This document shows positions 27,024 to 37,828 of a DNA stretch of 64,000 nucleotides, piece after piece. The position numbers and the translations under genes were made by a program. Numbering within the stretch: position 1 is the stretch's first letter; each line of letters begins with the position of its first letter. Location: positions 372,001 through 436,000 of the forward strand of contig NZ_CP090349.1 of assembly GCF_021398735.1 (NCBI RefSeq), given 5' to 3'. This DNA is from Methylobacterium oryzae (GTDB lineage Bacteria > Pseudomonadota > Alphaproteobacteria > Rhizobiales > Beijerinckiaceae). The notes beneath the pieces were generated by a model. That model worked only from the letters and a program-made list of their open reading frames with translations, ran no database searches and was not told the origin of the DNA.

Positions 27024-28049
27024 ATGAACGCTCCCGCCTCCAGCGCCCTGCGCGACGACCGCTACGACGCGCCGTCGGCGCATCTCGCCACCACCCGCGA
27101 CCTCGGGATCCGCAGCCTCCAACTCGGCATCGCGGCCCTGCAGGAGGCGAGCGCCGCCTTCCAGGGCCGGCTCGGCGCGGCCTTCGAGGAGGCGGTGCAG
27201 ACCATCCTGCAGAGCAAGGGCCGCGTCATCGTCAGCGGCATCGGCAAGAGCGGGCATGTCGGGCGCAAGATCGCCGCGACGCTGGCCTCCACCGGCACGC
27301 ACGCCTTCTTCGTCCACCCGACCGAGGCGAGCCACGGCGACCTCGGGATGATCGCCCGGGACGACGTCATCATCGCGCTGTCGTGGTCGGGGGAGACCGC
27401 GGAACTGTCCGACCTCGTCGGCTTCAGCCGCCGGTTCTCGATCCCTCTGGTGGCGATCACCCGCAACGGCGAGAGCACCCTGGGCAAGGCCGCCGACGTG
27501 CTGCTGGAACTGCCCCGCGTGCGGGAATCCTGCCCGCACGACCTCGCGCCGACCTCCTCCAGCCTGATCCAGCTGGCGCTGGGCGACGCCCTGGCGGTGG
27601 CGCTCCTGGAGCGGCGCGGCTTCACCTCGGCGCGCTTCCACACCCTGCATCCGGGCGGCACCCTCGCGGCCCGCCTCAGGACCGTGCAGCAGGTGATGCA
27701 CGGGCCCCAGGACATGCCGCTGGTGCACGAGACCGCCCTCATGTCCGAGGTAATGATCGAGATCGCGGCGCGACGCTACGGCTGCGTCGGCGTCACGGAC
27801 GCGGCCGGCCGCCTCGTCGGCATCGTCACGGACGGCGATCTGCGCCGCCACATGGGTCCGGCGCTCCTCGACACGCCGGTCTCGACCGTCATGACCCGCG
27901 ACCCGGTGACCGTGGAGCCGCACAAGCTGGCCCAGGCCGCGCTGGAGCTGATGAACCGCCGGCTGATCACGGCGGTCTTCGCCGTCACCGACGGCCGGCC
28001 GGTCGGCATCGTGCACGTCCACGACCTGCTGCGCGTCGGCATCGCCTGA
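27024..28049 (+). CDS. kdsD: D-arabinose 5-phosphate isomerase (KdsD/KpsF)
   Basis: 341 residues. A SIS sugar-isomerase domain (VIVSGIGKSGHVGRKIAATL, HPTEASHGDLGMI, SWSGETAEL, the His-containing RFHTLHPGG) is followed by two CBS domains (about residues 220-340). It converts ribulose 5-phosphate to arabinose 5-phosphate, the first step of KDO synthesis for lipopolysaccharide. The start at 27024 (MNAPASSALRD) lies after GGACACG. It stands alone; other KDO genes are not in the window. The frame is open further upstream, but without family similarity. Confidence 0.93.
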   Translation: MNAPASSALRDDRYDAPSAHLATTRDLGIRSLQLGIAALQEASAAFQGRLGAAFEEAVQTILQSKGRVIVSGIGKSGHVGRKIAATLASTGTHAFFVHPTEASHGDLGMIARDDVIIALSWSGETAELSDLVGFSRRFSIPLVAITRNGESTLGKAADVLLELPRVRESCPHDLAPTSSSLIQLALGDALAVALLERRGFTSARFHTLHPGGTLAARLRTVQQVMHGPQDMPLVHETALMSEVMIEIAARRYGCVGVTDAAGRLVGIVTDGDLRRHMGPALLDTPVSTVMTRDPVTVEPHKLAQAALELMNRRLITAVFAVTDGRPVGIVHVHDLLRVGIA

Positions 28050-28145
28050 GGCCGTCCGGACCCGGCAGGGTCCGATCCGCGCCCGCATCCCGCGAGGCCT
28101 CCGCGCCTCGGGACGGGGCCGGCGGGTACGGCGACCGGGCGCCCC

Positions 28146-28970
28146 TCACAGCCGGGCCAGCAGCTCCGTCTTCTTGGTCGCGAACTCCGCGTCGGTGAGC
28201 ACGCCGCGCGCGTGAAGGTCGGCCAGCCGCTCGATGGTCGCGAGGATCGCGTCCGGAGACGACCGGTCCGGGGCCGCCGAAGGGGCAGCCGCAGCGGCCG
28301 GCGAAGCGGCGGGGGCGGCCTTCGCCGGGATCTCGGCCGGGTCCGCTCGGCCCGGATCCACCTGGCCCGGATCCGCTTGGCGCGGCGCCGCGACCTCCGC
28401 CTCGATCCGGCGGAGGCGGTCGAGGGCGACGGCCCCGGACGGTCCCGTGAAGCCGAGGCTGCCGTTCGCCTGGGAAACGCCGGTGATGCGGTGCTCGCCG
28501 GTATCGTACAGCGCGACCCCGGACCCCGCGTCGACGGCGAGCCGCCGGCTGTCCGGGAAATAGGCGTAGCGCAGCCCGTCCTGCGCGCCGGTGCTGGCCG
28601 GATCCCCGAGGCCGGCCGGCCACCACTCGCCGCCGCCGCGCCGCGCCGCGGGCGCGGCCTCCGAGAAGCCCCCCGCGGGGAGCGCCCCGGCCAGCTCGGT
28701 GCAGAGCGCGTCGACCCGCGCCTTCAGCGCGTCGTCGAACATCCGGCCGACCATCACCATCCCGCCGGAAAACCACTGCCCCATCCCGCCGAGATCGGGA
28801 TGGTCGAACTGCGCCATCGTGCCGTGGCCACGCTCGAGGGCCCGGACCAGGTGGCGCACCGCGTCCGGGCTGACCCCGTGGCGGTCGGCGACGGTCTGCA
28901 GCCCGGGGACGGGGTCGAACGGCCCGTCATCCCGGAACGGGTCGGACGCGGCGGTGTCGGACGGATCCAT
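28146..28970 (-). CDS. SHOCT domain protein of unknown function
   Basis: 274 residues. An N-terminal helical region (LQTVADRHGVSPDAVRHLVRALERGHGTMAQFDHPDLGGMGQW) and a mid-protein beta-rich segment (YAYFPDSRRLAVDAGSGVALYDTGEHRITGVSQANG) precede an Ala/Pro linker and a C-terminal SHOCT motif (IERLADLHARGVLTDAEFATKKTELLARL). The motif FDHPDLGGMGQW is shared by a group of SHOCT proteins in proteobacteria. SHOCT is a short oligomerisation domain. No membrane segment is seen, and the function is unknown. Confidence 0.75.
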   Translation of the reverse strand: MDPSDTAASDPFRDDGPFDPVPGLQTVADRHGVSPDAVRHLVRALERGHGTMAQFDHPDLGGMGQWFSGGMVMVGRMFDDALKARVDALCTELAGALPAGGFSEAAPAARRGGGEWWPAGLGDPASTGAQDGLRYAYFPDSRRLAVDAGSGVALYDTGEHRITGVSQANGSLGFTGPSGAVALDRLRRIEAEVAAPRQADPGQVDPGRADPAEIPAKAAPAASPAAAAAPSAAPDRSSPDAILATIERLADLHARGVLTDAEFATKKTELLARL

Positions 28971-29125
28971 GAGCCAGCTCCCGAAGCGTCGGAGGGCGGA
29001 CAGGAGGCGCGCGGCGGCGGCCCCCTGCCGGCCCGGGTCGAGCCCGTGGGCCTGCGCCCACGGACCTGCGACGGCGTCGCGATGCGGAGCCAATCCCCGG
29101 CCGTCCGAGCGGGTTCCGGCCCGTC

Positions 29126-29725
29126 TCAGCCGGCGGCCTGCGGGAACGGTCCCGCGATGGTGAAGTCGGTGATCGGCCGGCGGCCGTTCGGGGTCTCGCG
29201 GGGCCGCTGCTCCTCGGTGAGGTCCGCCTCGGGCGTCTTGCGGCCGACCGCGAAGGCGGCCTCGATCCGGTGGTTCTCGGGCAGACGCAGCACCGCGGGC
29301 GCGCGGACGTGGTCGAACCCGACCATGCCGTGGGCGTGCCAGCCCTGGTGGATCGCCTGGAGCTGGAAGGCCAGCGAAGCGGTGCCGGCGTCGAAGGAGT
29401 GGCTGTAGGATGGCTTCAGCTCGTCGCCGACCTTCATGAACCCGTTCGAGACGAGGAACAGGATCGCGCCGGTGCCGGACACCCATTTCTGATTGCCGGG
29501 CACCAGCAGGTCGAAGAACGTGTCCCAGTGGGCGTCGCCCCGGAGCGCGTAGAGGAAGCGCCAGGGCTGCGAGTTGTAGGCGGAGGGCGACCAGCGCGCC
29601 GCCTCGATCATCCGCATCAGCTCGGATTCGGGCACGGCCTCGCCCGTGAAGGCGCGGGGCGAGTGCCGCTTCACGAAGACCGGATCGATGTCGTGGTCGG
29701 CGCGGCGGGGCGGGGGCAGGCTCAA
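29126..29725 (-). CDS. Nitroreductase family protein
   Basis: 199 residues from the TTG at 29725, preceded by GGAG at nine bases; another TTG at 29794 would add 23 residues. The FMN-binding N-terminal motif is FVKRHSPRAFTGEAVPESEL, followed by EAARWSPSAYNSQPWRFLY, and the central helix LAFQLQAIHQGWHAHGMVGFD is also typical. These flavoproteins reduce nitro groups, quinones or enone substrates with NAD(P)H; the substrate here is unknown. It lies 288 bp upstream of the end of the GSCFA gene, with a palindromic repeat between. Confidence 0.87.
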   Translation of the reverse strand: MSLPPPRRADHDIDPVFVKRHSPRAFTGEAVPESELMRMIEAARWSPSAYNSQPWRFLYALRGDAHWDTFFDLLVPGNQKWVSGTGAILFLVSNGFMKVGDELKPSYSHSFDAGTASLAFQLQAIHQGWHAHGMVGFDHVRAPAVLRLPENHRIEAAFAVGRKTPEADLTEEQRPRETPNGRRPITDFTIAGPFPQAAG

Positions 29726-29876
29726 GGGATTCGTCTCCGATAGGCGCGAGCGCCCGGGCGGCCGAGCTTGCCCGAAAGGCCGGGCTGGAGGCAAACGCGG
29801 GATCGCCCCGGCCGCCGTGACGGTCGCGAAGGGCTCGAGCGGTTGCCCGGCGGGATCTTCGGAGCGCTGCCGCCTT

Positions 29877-29961
29877 TGCGAGCGGAGCGAAGCAATCCAG
29901 GCAGCGCCACGACTGTCGATGTCGCGTTACCCTGGGTCACTTCACTACGCTCGTGAAGACG
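29877..29961. repeat. Palindromic intergenic repeat, copy B
   Basis: The left part TGCGAGCGGAGCGAAGCAAT, continuing CCAGGCAGCG, mirrors the right part GTTACCCTGGGTCACTTCACT then ACGCTCGTGAAGACG. This is the same family as 7713-7804 and 59905-59996, here with a more diverged right arm. It lies between two minus-strand genes. Confidence 0.7.
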
Positions 29962-30013
29962 ATGCAGGCCGCCCGATGGCCGCGGCCGCTCCGGTAACGA
30001 TCTCGGCCCCCCG

Positions 30014-31081
30014 TCACGCCACGCTGCGCTCGATCTCCTCCTCGTCGCAGATCACGCCGGCATTGCCCTCGAACTCGGCCGCGAGGTCGACGGGGGCGTG
30101 GGTCGGCGCCGGCGAGACCCGGTCGCGGGCGAAGGTCGCCAGGAACAGGCGCATGACGTGGCGCACGCCCGCGTCGTTGATGGTGCGCTGGTCCTCGTTG
30201 TAGTAGCGCCCGGCATTCACGTTGCTCGTGACGATGTCGTAGGCGGGGAAGTAGACCGCCCGCGGGTCGCCGCGGCCGACCACCTCGCCGGCCGCCACCC
30301 GCAGCACCGACTTGGAGTAGCTGTTCGACTCCATCACGTGCCGGTCCATGTAGGTGGCGATCATCGGCACCGGCGAGACCGTGAAGATCACCCGCGCCTT
30401 CGGATTCACGCTCCAGAGCCGGTCGAGGAAGCCGTTGAGGTCACCGAGCACCTCGCCCGCGCCGGCATTCACGCACTCGTAGAGCGCGGGGTCGAACGTG
30501 CCGCCCGCGACACCGGGGGCGAGCGGCAGCGCCGCGCCGTCGGCCCGCCAGCGCCAGCCCTCGGTGAGGCCGAGCGTCAGCACGAACACGTCGAGCGTCT
30601 CGAACAGACGGCGCACCTCGGCGAGGTGCGCGTCGCGCGCCGCGACCACCTCGGCCTCGCTGGCGAAGCCCGCCGGCTCGACGGTCGGGCGGAACGGGTC
30701 GACGTAGCGACCGTCGTCGCGCAGCCACGCCTTCAGTTCCGGCTCGAACGTGCCGTAGGCCCGGTCGAACAGCTGCACGAACTGGCGCGTGTAGTAGAGG
30801 TTGCCGTAGCGCGCCGAGAACGTGCCGAACTGGCGGGCATTGGCCTCCTCGGCGCTCATGCCGGGGGTCGGCGGCTCGGTCAGGTAGTAGTTGAACCCGG
30901 CGCCGCGCACCGCCTCGGCCACCCGCTGGGCGAAGCACGAGCCGCCGGTGGCGACCTTGTCGGTCGGTCCGATCACGAACGTGTCCTTCGGGTGCGGATT
31001 GACCGCGAAGGGCGGCACGTTGGTGACGACCTTGCGCCAGAATCGCTCGGCCGGTAGACCCGTATACGGATTCAACGCCAT
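30014..31081 (-). CDS. GSCFA domain protein
   Basis: 355 residues. The eponymous GSCFA motif is at residues 47-51 (TGGSCFAQR), and the rest has the layout of an SGNH-like hydrolase (VFVLTLGLTEGW, FTVSPVPMIATY, YFPAYDIVTS, and D-x-x-H-like NDAGVRHVMRLF near the end). GSCFA proteins are suspected esterases or acyl transferases of surface polysaccharides. ATG 31081 has AGAGGG seven bases before it. It is divergent from the WcbI-like gene, 74 bp apart. Functional statements beyond the fold are inference. Confidence 0.88.
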   Translation of the reverse strand: MALNPYTGLPAERFWRKVVTNVPPFAVNPHPKDTFVIGPTDKVATGGSCFAQRVAEAVRGAGFNYYLTEPPTPGMSAEEANARQFGTFSARYGNLYYTRQFVQLFDRAYGTFEPELKAWLRDDGRYVDPFRPTVEPAGFASEAEVVAARDAHLAEVRRLFETLDVFVLTLGLTEGWRWRADGAALPLAPGVAGGTFDPALYECVNAGAGEVLGDLNGFLDRLWSVNPKARVIFTVSPVPMIATYMDRHVMESNSYSKSVLRVAAGEVVGRGDPRAVYFPAYDIVTSNVNAGRYYNEDQRTINDAGVRHVMRLFLATFARDRVSPAPTHAPVDLAAEFEGNAGVICDEEEIERSVA

Positions 31082-31155
31082 CTTCGAACCCTCTTCTTCA
31101 CGACGGCGGCAGGCCCTCGGGGGCGCTGTTCCGTCCGCTGACACCGGCACGCGAC

Positions 31156-32205
31156 GTGGCCCTGAACGACCTGCCCCGGCGCGCCCGCAGCGCGTTCACC
31201 CGCTCGGCGCCCGATTGGACGCCTACCCGTTGGGCCCCCACCTGGGCGACACCATGGCGGAACCGCGCCCGCACCGCCACGACCCGTGACGGGCCGAGCA
31301 TCGCGGTGCTGGGCAATTGCCAGGCCCGGGGCATCGCCCGGGCCATGCGCCTGCTCGCGCCGAAGAGCCCGGTCCGTTACCTGCCCATGGGCTCGCTGAA
31401 GCGAGACCACGGCCATGTCGACGGCTTGATCCGGACCCTGCGCGCCCACGACCACGTCTTCTCGCAGGCCTTCCCGGCCGGGCTGATCCCCGGCGGCGAC
31501 GCCGCCACTGTGCGCGCGGCCGACCCGCGGCTCAAGCTGTTCCCGTCGATCGTGTTCTCGGCCTTCCACCCGGACATGGTCTATGTCGGGCAGGCCTCGG
31601 ACCTCGCCGCGCTGAAGCTGACGCCGTCGCCGCTGGGCCAGTACCACTCGGCGATCGTCGTCACCGCCCACCGGCTCGGCCTCGATGCTGGCCGCACGGC
31701 CGCCCTGTTCCGCGAGGACGTGTTCGCCCGCCTGGGCTACCTCGACCACTGGGACCCGGCGGTGCGCGAGCTCGTCGGCGCGGCCGACGCCCTGGGTTTC
31801 GGGCTGGAGCGCGAGGTGACCCGCTGGGCGCGCCGCGGCGCCTTCATGCACCTGATGAACCATCCCAAGGTCCACGTCCTCGGCGACATCGCGAGGCGGC
31901 TGCTGCAGGAGAACGGGCTCACGCCCGAGCCCGTGGAGATCGAGGATTACCTCGGCGACGAGCTGGCCCAGGACGTGGTCTGGCCGATCTACCCGCCCAT
32001 CGCTGAGCATTTCGGCCTGACCGGCTCGTACCTGTTCAAGACCAAGCCGCGGGGCGACGACTTCCCGGTGCTCTACGACCTGCCGGGCTTCGTCGCGGCG
32101 AGCTTCGCCCTCTACGACGCGATGCCCCCCGGGGATCTCGCCTGCCCGCGGGTCGAGGCGTGGCTCGCCGCGCCGGAGATCGTCGCGCTGTTCCGGGGCG
32201 GCTGA
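31156..32205 (+). CDS. WcbI family polysaccharide biosynthesis putative acetyltransferase
   Basis: 349 residues. The family motif GNCQ is at residues 53-56 (IAVLGNCQARGIARAM), followed by repeated hydrophobic strands (VFSQAFP, FPSIVFSAFHPDMVYVG) and the HLMNHPKVHVLGDIA segment. WcbI is needed for capsule assembly in Burkholderia and has a coenzyme A-binding structure. The GTG at 31156 is the only early start; the first 45 residues are Arg/Thr/Trp-rich and not family-like, so the true start may be later. The divergent GSCFA neighbour suggests joint modification of a surface glycan. Confidence 0.82.
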   Translation: MALNDLPRRARSAFTRSAPDWTPTRWAPTWATPWRNRARTATTRDGPSIAVLGNCQARGIARAMRLLAPKSPVRYLPMGSLKRDHGHVDGLIRTLRAHDHVFSQAFPAGLIPGGDAATVRAADPRLKLFPSIVFSAFHPDMVYVGQASDLAALKLTPSPLGQYHSAIVVTAHRLGLDAGRTAALFREDVFARLGYLDHWDPAVRELVGAADALGFGLEREVTRWARRGAFMHLMNHPKVHVLGDIARRLLQENGLTPEPVEIEDYLGDELAQDVVWPIYPPIAEHFGLTGSYLFKTKPRGDDFPVLYDLPGFVAASFALYDAMPPGDLACPRVEAWLAAPEIVALFRGG

Positions 32206-32289
32206 GGCCGCCTCCGCGACCCGGGGCGTCCGGCCGGCAGACCCGTCGCTGCGCCCGCGATGACGGACCGGCTGGGATGGGTCCGTGAC

Positions 32290-32694
32290 TCAGCCCGCCG
32301 CGCAGAGCCGGCTCTCGGAGCCGGCCTCGCCCAGGCCCTCGACCATCATCCGGACCAGGCGGTTAACCTCCTGCATCTGGAAGGGCTTGCGCAGGAACAG
32401 GCTGCCCGGCACGCCGCTGCGGCCGTGCGTGTCCGTCGAGGTGTAGACCACCGGCCGGTCCGGATGGATCGCCCGGAAGGCGTGGGCCACCGTCCAGCCG
32501 TCGATCAGCCCGGGCAGGTGGATGTCGGTGAACAGCCAGTCGATCGCCGCACCCCGGTCGCGCAGGACGGTCAGCGCAGCCTCGCCCGTCGAGGCTTCGA
32601 TCACCCGGATGCCGTGCGTCTCGCACAGGCTCGCGACGATCTCGAGGAGCAGGTAGCTGTCCTCGACGATGAGGACGCTCTGGGCGGGGCGCAT
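32290..32694 (-). CDS. Single-domain response regulator
   Basis: 134 residues that consist of one receiver domain. The acidic pair lies in LIVEDSYLL, the phospho-acceptor Asp in WLFTDIHLPG (about residue 57), Thr/Ser in VVYTSTD and Lys in FLRKPF. There is no output domain. Such stand-alone receivers (CheY/DivK/FixJ-receiver-like) relay phosphate or act by protein contact. No histidine kinase is adjacent. The ATG at 32694 (MRPAQSVLIVEDS) is the natural start. It is divergent from pal. Confidence 0.9.
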   Translation of the reverse strand: MRPAQSVLIVEDSYLLLEIVASLCETHGIRVIEASTGEAALTVLRDRGAAIDWLFTDIHLPGLIDGWTVAHAFRAIHPDRPVVYTSTDTHGRSGVPGSLFLRKPFQMQEVNRLVRMMVEGLGEAGSESRLCAAG

Positions 32695-33043
32695 GCGGGA
32701 GGTCCGGTCTTCGGCCCGCCGATAAGGGACCGATAGGGTTGAGGATCTCTTAAAGCCCGGCCCGCGACCGTTACCGGCGGAGGCCCGGCGCCTGTTGCAG
32801 CGCCGCAACCGAGGCGGCCGAAATGGCGCGTCGCGGCCCGCCGCCCCGCCGCCGCCGCATTCCGGGCGCGTCCGGGTGCGTCAGCGCACGCCGTCGATCG
32901 GTGCGGACCGTCACCACGCTCCCGCGCCGCCCGGCGGAACCGTCGCTTAACCAACCCCGCCTACCAACGGCGCCAGGATTACGCGGACCCGCCTCGAAGA
33001 CCAGCAGCCGGCCTTCGGCACCGCTCGAGGAGTTTTTCAGACC

Positions 33044-33538
33044 ATGCCCCAGCGTTTCCGCGCCGCCGCCCTCGGCCTCGCACTCGTGGCCGCCCTCGGC
33101 CTGGGCGCCTGCAGCAACGACAAGGACCTCGCCGACGCCTCCGCCTTCGGGGCGGGCGCCGCCACCCCGGGCAGCGCGCAGGACTTCGTCGTCAATATCG
33201 GCGACCGGGTCTTCTTCGAGTCGGACTCCACCGACCTGACGCCGACCGCGACCGCGACCCTCGACAAGCAGGCCGCGTGGCTGCAGCGCTACCCGCGCTA
33301 CACCTTCATCATCGAGGGCCACGCCGACGAGCGCGGCACCCGCGAGTACAACTTCTCCCTCGGCGCCCGCCGGGCCCAGGCGGTGAACGACTACCTCGCC
33401 ACCCGCGGCATCGCGGCGAGCCGGATGCGGACCGTGTCGTACGGCAAGGAGCGGCCGGTGGCGGTGTGCAACGACATCTCCTGCTGGTCGCAGAACCGCC
33501 GCGCGGTGATCGTCCTCGACCGCGGCGCCGGCGCGTAG
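33044..33538 (+). CDS. pal: Peptidoglycan-associated lipoprotein Pal
   Basis: 164 residues. A lipoprotein signal ends in ALGLGAC (Cys23), then a short linker and an OmpA-like domain (FFESDSTDLTPTATATLDKQA, EGHADERGTREYNFSLGARRAQAV with the diaminopimelate-binding Asp and Arg). Pal ties the outer membrane to peptidoglycan in the Tol-Pal complex. cpoB follows on the same strand, but tolQ, tolR, tolA and tolB do not precede it here; the upstream neighbour is a divergent response regulator. Confidence 0.95.
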   Translation: MPQRFRAAALGLALVAALGLGACSNDKDLADASAFGAGAATPGSAQDFVVNIGDRVFFESDSTDLTPTATATLDKQAAWLQRYPRYTFIIEGHADERGTREYNFSLGARRAQAVNDYLATRGIAASRMRTVSYGKERPVAVCNDISCWSQNRRAVIVLDRGAGA

Positions 33539-33557
33539 GCCGCCGCGCGAACGACCC

Positions 33558-33585
33558 CGGAGGCGGCTCTCGGCCGCCGCCTCCG
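33558..33585. terminator. Hairpin after pal
   Basis: CGGAGGCGGC and GCCGCCTCCG-complementary arms (CGGAGGCGGC / GCCGCCTCCG) are separated by 8 bases, 20 bp after the pal stop. There is no T-tract, so it may attenuate pal-cpoB read-through or stabilise the pal mRNA. Confidence 0.4.
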
Positions 33586-33697
33586 ATCGATGCTCTCGAT
33601 CACGGCCTTCGATCACTCCTTCGACCCGCGCCGCAGTTTTGCCGCGGTGCGGCGCATCTGATAGGGCCTCGCGCCGACACCGGACCGCAGCCGTACC

Positions 33698-34687
33698 ATG
33701 CCCGCCCGCCTTCGCACCCGCCTCGCCCTCGCCACCGCCGTCGGTGCCGTGCTCCTCGCCCACCCGGCCGCCGCGCAGGACGCTTCGGAACTGGTGGTGC
33801 GCCTCGGCCGCATCGAGAACCAGTCCCGGATGATGGCCGGGCAGATCGAGACCCTCCAGTACGAGAACCGCCAGCTCAAGGAGCAGCTGCGCAAGTTCCA
33901 GGAGGACGTCGAGTACCGCCTGAACGAGGGCAAGGGCGGCAAACCCTCGGCCGCGCCCGCGCCGTCGGGGCCCGTCAACGGCGGCAATCCGGGCGCCGGC
34001 CGCCCCGGGAAGCGCGGCGACGCCTTTGACCCGTCGCAGGCCCCCGGCGCCCCGGGCGCCCCGATGCAGCTCGGCAGCACGCAGCCCTCCGCGCCGCTGC
34101 CGCCCCGCGAGGCTGAGGAGGCCGCCGAGGCGGCGCCCCGGCCGCAGCGCCTGCCCCAGGGCGCGCTCAACGAGTCCGGCGAGGACGACTCGGAGGCCGG
34201 GACCTCCGGTTACGACGAGCCCGTGGACCTGCGGCCGCCGGCCCGGACCGGGGCGATCCCGGCGCGGCCCTCCGAGAGCGTGGCGGCGACCCGGACCGGA
34301 GATCCGGCCGCCGATTTCGACGCCGCGGTCGAGCTGTACCGTGCCAAGCAGTACGAGCAGGCCGAGATGGGCCTGCGCCAGTTCATCCAGTCGCACCCGC
34401 GCGACAACCGCGTCGCCGGCGCGACCTACTGGCTCGGCGAGAGCTACCTCGCCCGCGGCCGCAACCGCGAGGCCGCCGAGCAGTTCCTGAAGGTCTCGAC
34501 CGACTACGCCCGCTCCGCCCAGGCCCCCGACGCCATGCTGAAGCTCGGCGTCACGCTCAACGCGCTCGGCGCCCGCGAGCAGGCCTGCGCGACCCTGGCC
34601 GAGCTGGACCGGAAGTTCCCGAATGCCGGCACCGGCGTCCGCCAGGGCGTCGCCCGCGAGCAGAAGCGCGCCCGCTGCGGCGCCTGA
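33698..34687 (+). CDS. cpoB: Tol-Pal system protein CpoB (YbgF)
   Basis: 329 residues. A Sec signal peptide (MPARLRTRLALATAVGAVLL, cut after AHPAAA) is followed by a coiled coil (about residues 35-75, LGRIENQSRMMAGQIETLQYENRQLKEQL). A long Pro/Gly/Ala linker (about 85-205) leads to C-terminal TPR repeats beginning FDAAVELYRAKQYEQAEMGLRQFI. CpoB coordinates peptidoglycan synthesis by PBP1B with Tol-driven constriction. The linker is longer than in E. coli CpoB. tilS follows immediately. Confidence 0.93.
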   Translation: MPARLRTRLALATAVGAVLLAHPAAAQDASELVVRLGRIENQSRMMAGQIETLQYENRQLKEQLRKFQEDVEYRLNEGKGGKPSAAPAPSGPVNGGNPGAGRPGKRGDAFDPSQAPGAPGAPMQLGSTQPSAPLPPREAEEAAEAAPRPQRLPQGALNESGEDDSEAGTSGYDEPVDLRPPARTGAIPARPSESVAATRTGDPAADFDAAVELYRAKQYEQAEMGLRQFIQSHPRDNRVAGATYWLGESYLARGRNREAAEQFLKVSTDYARSAQAPDAMLKLGVTLNALGAREQACATLAELDRKFPNAGTGVRQGVAREQKRARCGA

Positions 34688-34707
34688 GCGTCTCGGGCGC
34701 TCTGAGC

Positions 34708-34734
34708 GACTCGGGCGACTCGGGCGACTCGGGC
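34708..34734. repeat. Three tandem copies of GACTCGGGC
   Basis: A 9-bp unit repeats three times exactly in the 107-bp stretch between the cpoB stop and the called tilS start. It is in register with the upstream extension of the tilS frame, encoding D-S-G repeats. Confidence 0.7.
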
Positions 34735-34794
34735 AACCCGGTCCTCGGCGCCCTCCGCCCCTGGCTCGACCGGGCCGCGCGCGGCGGGCGGGGC

Positions 34795-35832
34795 GTGCTC
34801 CTCGCCGTCTCGGGCGGTCCCGATTCGAGCGCCCTGATGCACGCCGCCGCGTGCCTGCGCGACGCGACCGGCGCGTCCCTGCGCGTGGCGACCGTCGATC
34901 ACGGCCTGCGGCCGGAATCCGGCGCGGAGGCCGAGGGCGTCGGCCGCGCCGCCCGGGCGCTGGACCTGCCCCACGCGACCCTGACCTGGACGGGCGCGAA
35001 GCCCGGCACCGGCCTGCAGGACGCGGCCCGCACCGCCCGCTACGCACTCCTCGCCGCCCATGCCGGGGCGGTCGGCGCCGGGCTCGTGCTGACGGGCCAC
35101 ACGCGGGATGACCAGGCCGAGACGGTGCTGATCCGGCTCGCGGCCGGCAGCGGCCCCGCGGGGCTCGCCGGCATGCGCGCCGAGCGGGACCTCGGTCCCG
35201 GCCTCACCCTCGGGCGCCCGTTCCTGCACCTGCCGAAGGCGAGCCTGGAGGCGTGGTGCGCGGCGCGCGGCATCGGGTATCTGCGCGATCCCGCCAACGG
35301 CGACCCGCGCTTCGCCCGCGGCCGCCTGCGCACGGCCTGGCCGGCCCTGGAGCGCGAGGGCCTGACCCGGGCGCGCCTCGCCCGGCTCGCCGAGCGCGCC
35401 GCCCGCGACGAGGCCGCGCTCCGGGGCGCGGCCGAGCAGGCCCTCGACGGGGCGCTCCGGCCCGGGTCGGAGACGGGCGCGGGCCTGCGCCTCGACGGGC
35501 GCGCCCTGGCGGCCCTGCCGGACGCCGTGGCCCTGCGCTGCCTGGATCTCGCCCTGGCCCGGGCCGGCGCGGCGCCGCGCCGCCTCGAGCGCCTCGAGGC
35601 CCTCGTCCTCGAATCGCTCCTGCCGGCCCTGCGCCGCCGGGAGCCGGTCCGCCGCACCCTCGCGGGGATCCTCGTCGCCGCCGACGCGGGCGGGGGCGTG
35701 AGCCTCGCCCCGGCGCCGCCACGCCGGCACGGACCCGCAGGTGCTGCCCTCGCCGCAGGGTCTCCCGACTTACTTGGCAAGGGAGAGCCCCCCGCCTACA
35801 TTGGCGGAGTGTGCACGGATGGACCGGAATAG
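34795..35832 (+). CDS. tilS: tRNA(Ile)-lysidine synthetase
   Basis: 345 residues from a GTG. The PP-loop motif SGGPDSSALM lies at the very N-terminus, with VDHGLRPES, GHTRDDQAETVLIRLA and RPFLHLPKASLEAWC further on. TilS converts cytidine-34 of tRNA-Ile(CAU) to lysidine. It is of the short type without the E. coli C-terminal domains. The frame stays open upstream without ATG or GTG to the cpoB stop (NPVLGALRPWLDRAARGGRG precedes the motif and looks like the usual first helix), so translation may begin at a CTG such as 34684, which overlaps the cpoB stop as CTGA. ftsH follows. Confidence 0.92.
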   Translation: MLLAVSGGPDSSALMHAAACLRDATGASLRVATVDHGLRPESGAEAEGVGRAARALDLPHATLTWTGAKPGTGLQDAARTARYALLAAHAGAVGAGLVLTGHTRDDQAETVLIRLAAGSGPAGLAGMRAERDLGPGLTLGRPFLHLPKASLEAWCAARGIGYLRDPANGDPRFARGRLRTAWPALEREGLTRARLARLAERAARDEAALRGAAEQALDGALRPGSETGAGLRLDGRALAALPDAVALRCLDLALARAGAAPRRLERLEALVLESLLPALRRREPVRRTLAGILVAADAGGGVSLAPAPPRRHGPAGAALAAGSPDLLGKGEPPAYIGGVCTDGPE

Positions 35833-35880
35833 CCGCGTGGCGGGTCCGTCCTGGGGGTCGCACGCGCCAGGGATTGATCG

Positions 35881-37803
<1,923 letters not shown>

Positions 37804-37828
37804 GGTCGCGGAATCGGACGAGCGAAGG

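Noticed and set aside
34708..34734. The three tandem 9-bp units as a CRISPR-like or minisatellite array
   Set aside because: There are only three contiguous copies without spacers. They are best seen as a small tandem repeat in the leader or N-terminus of tilS.
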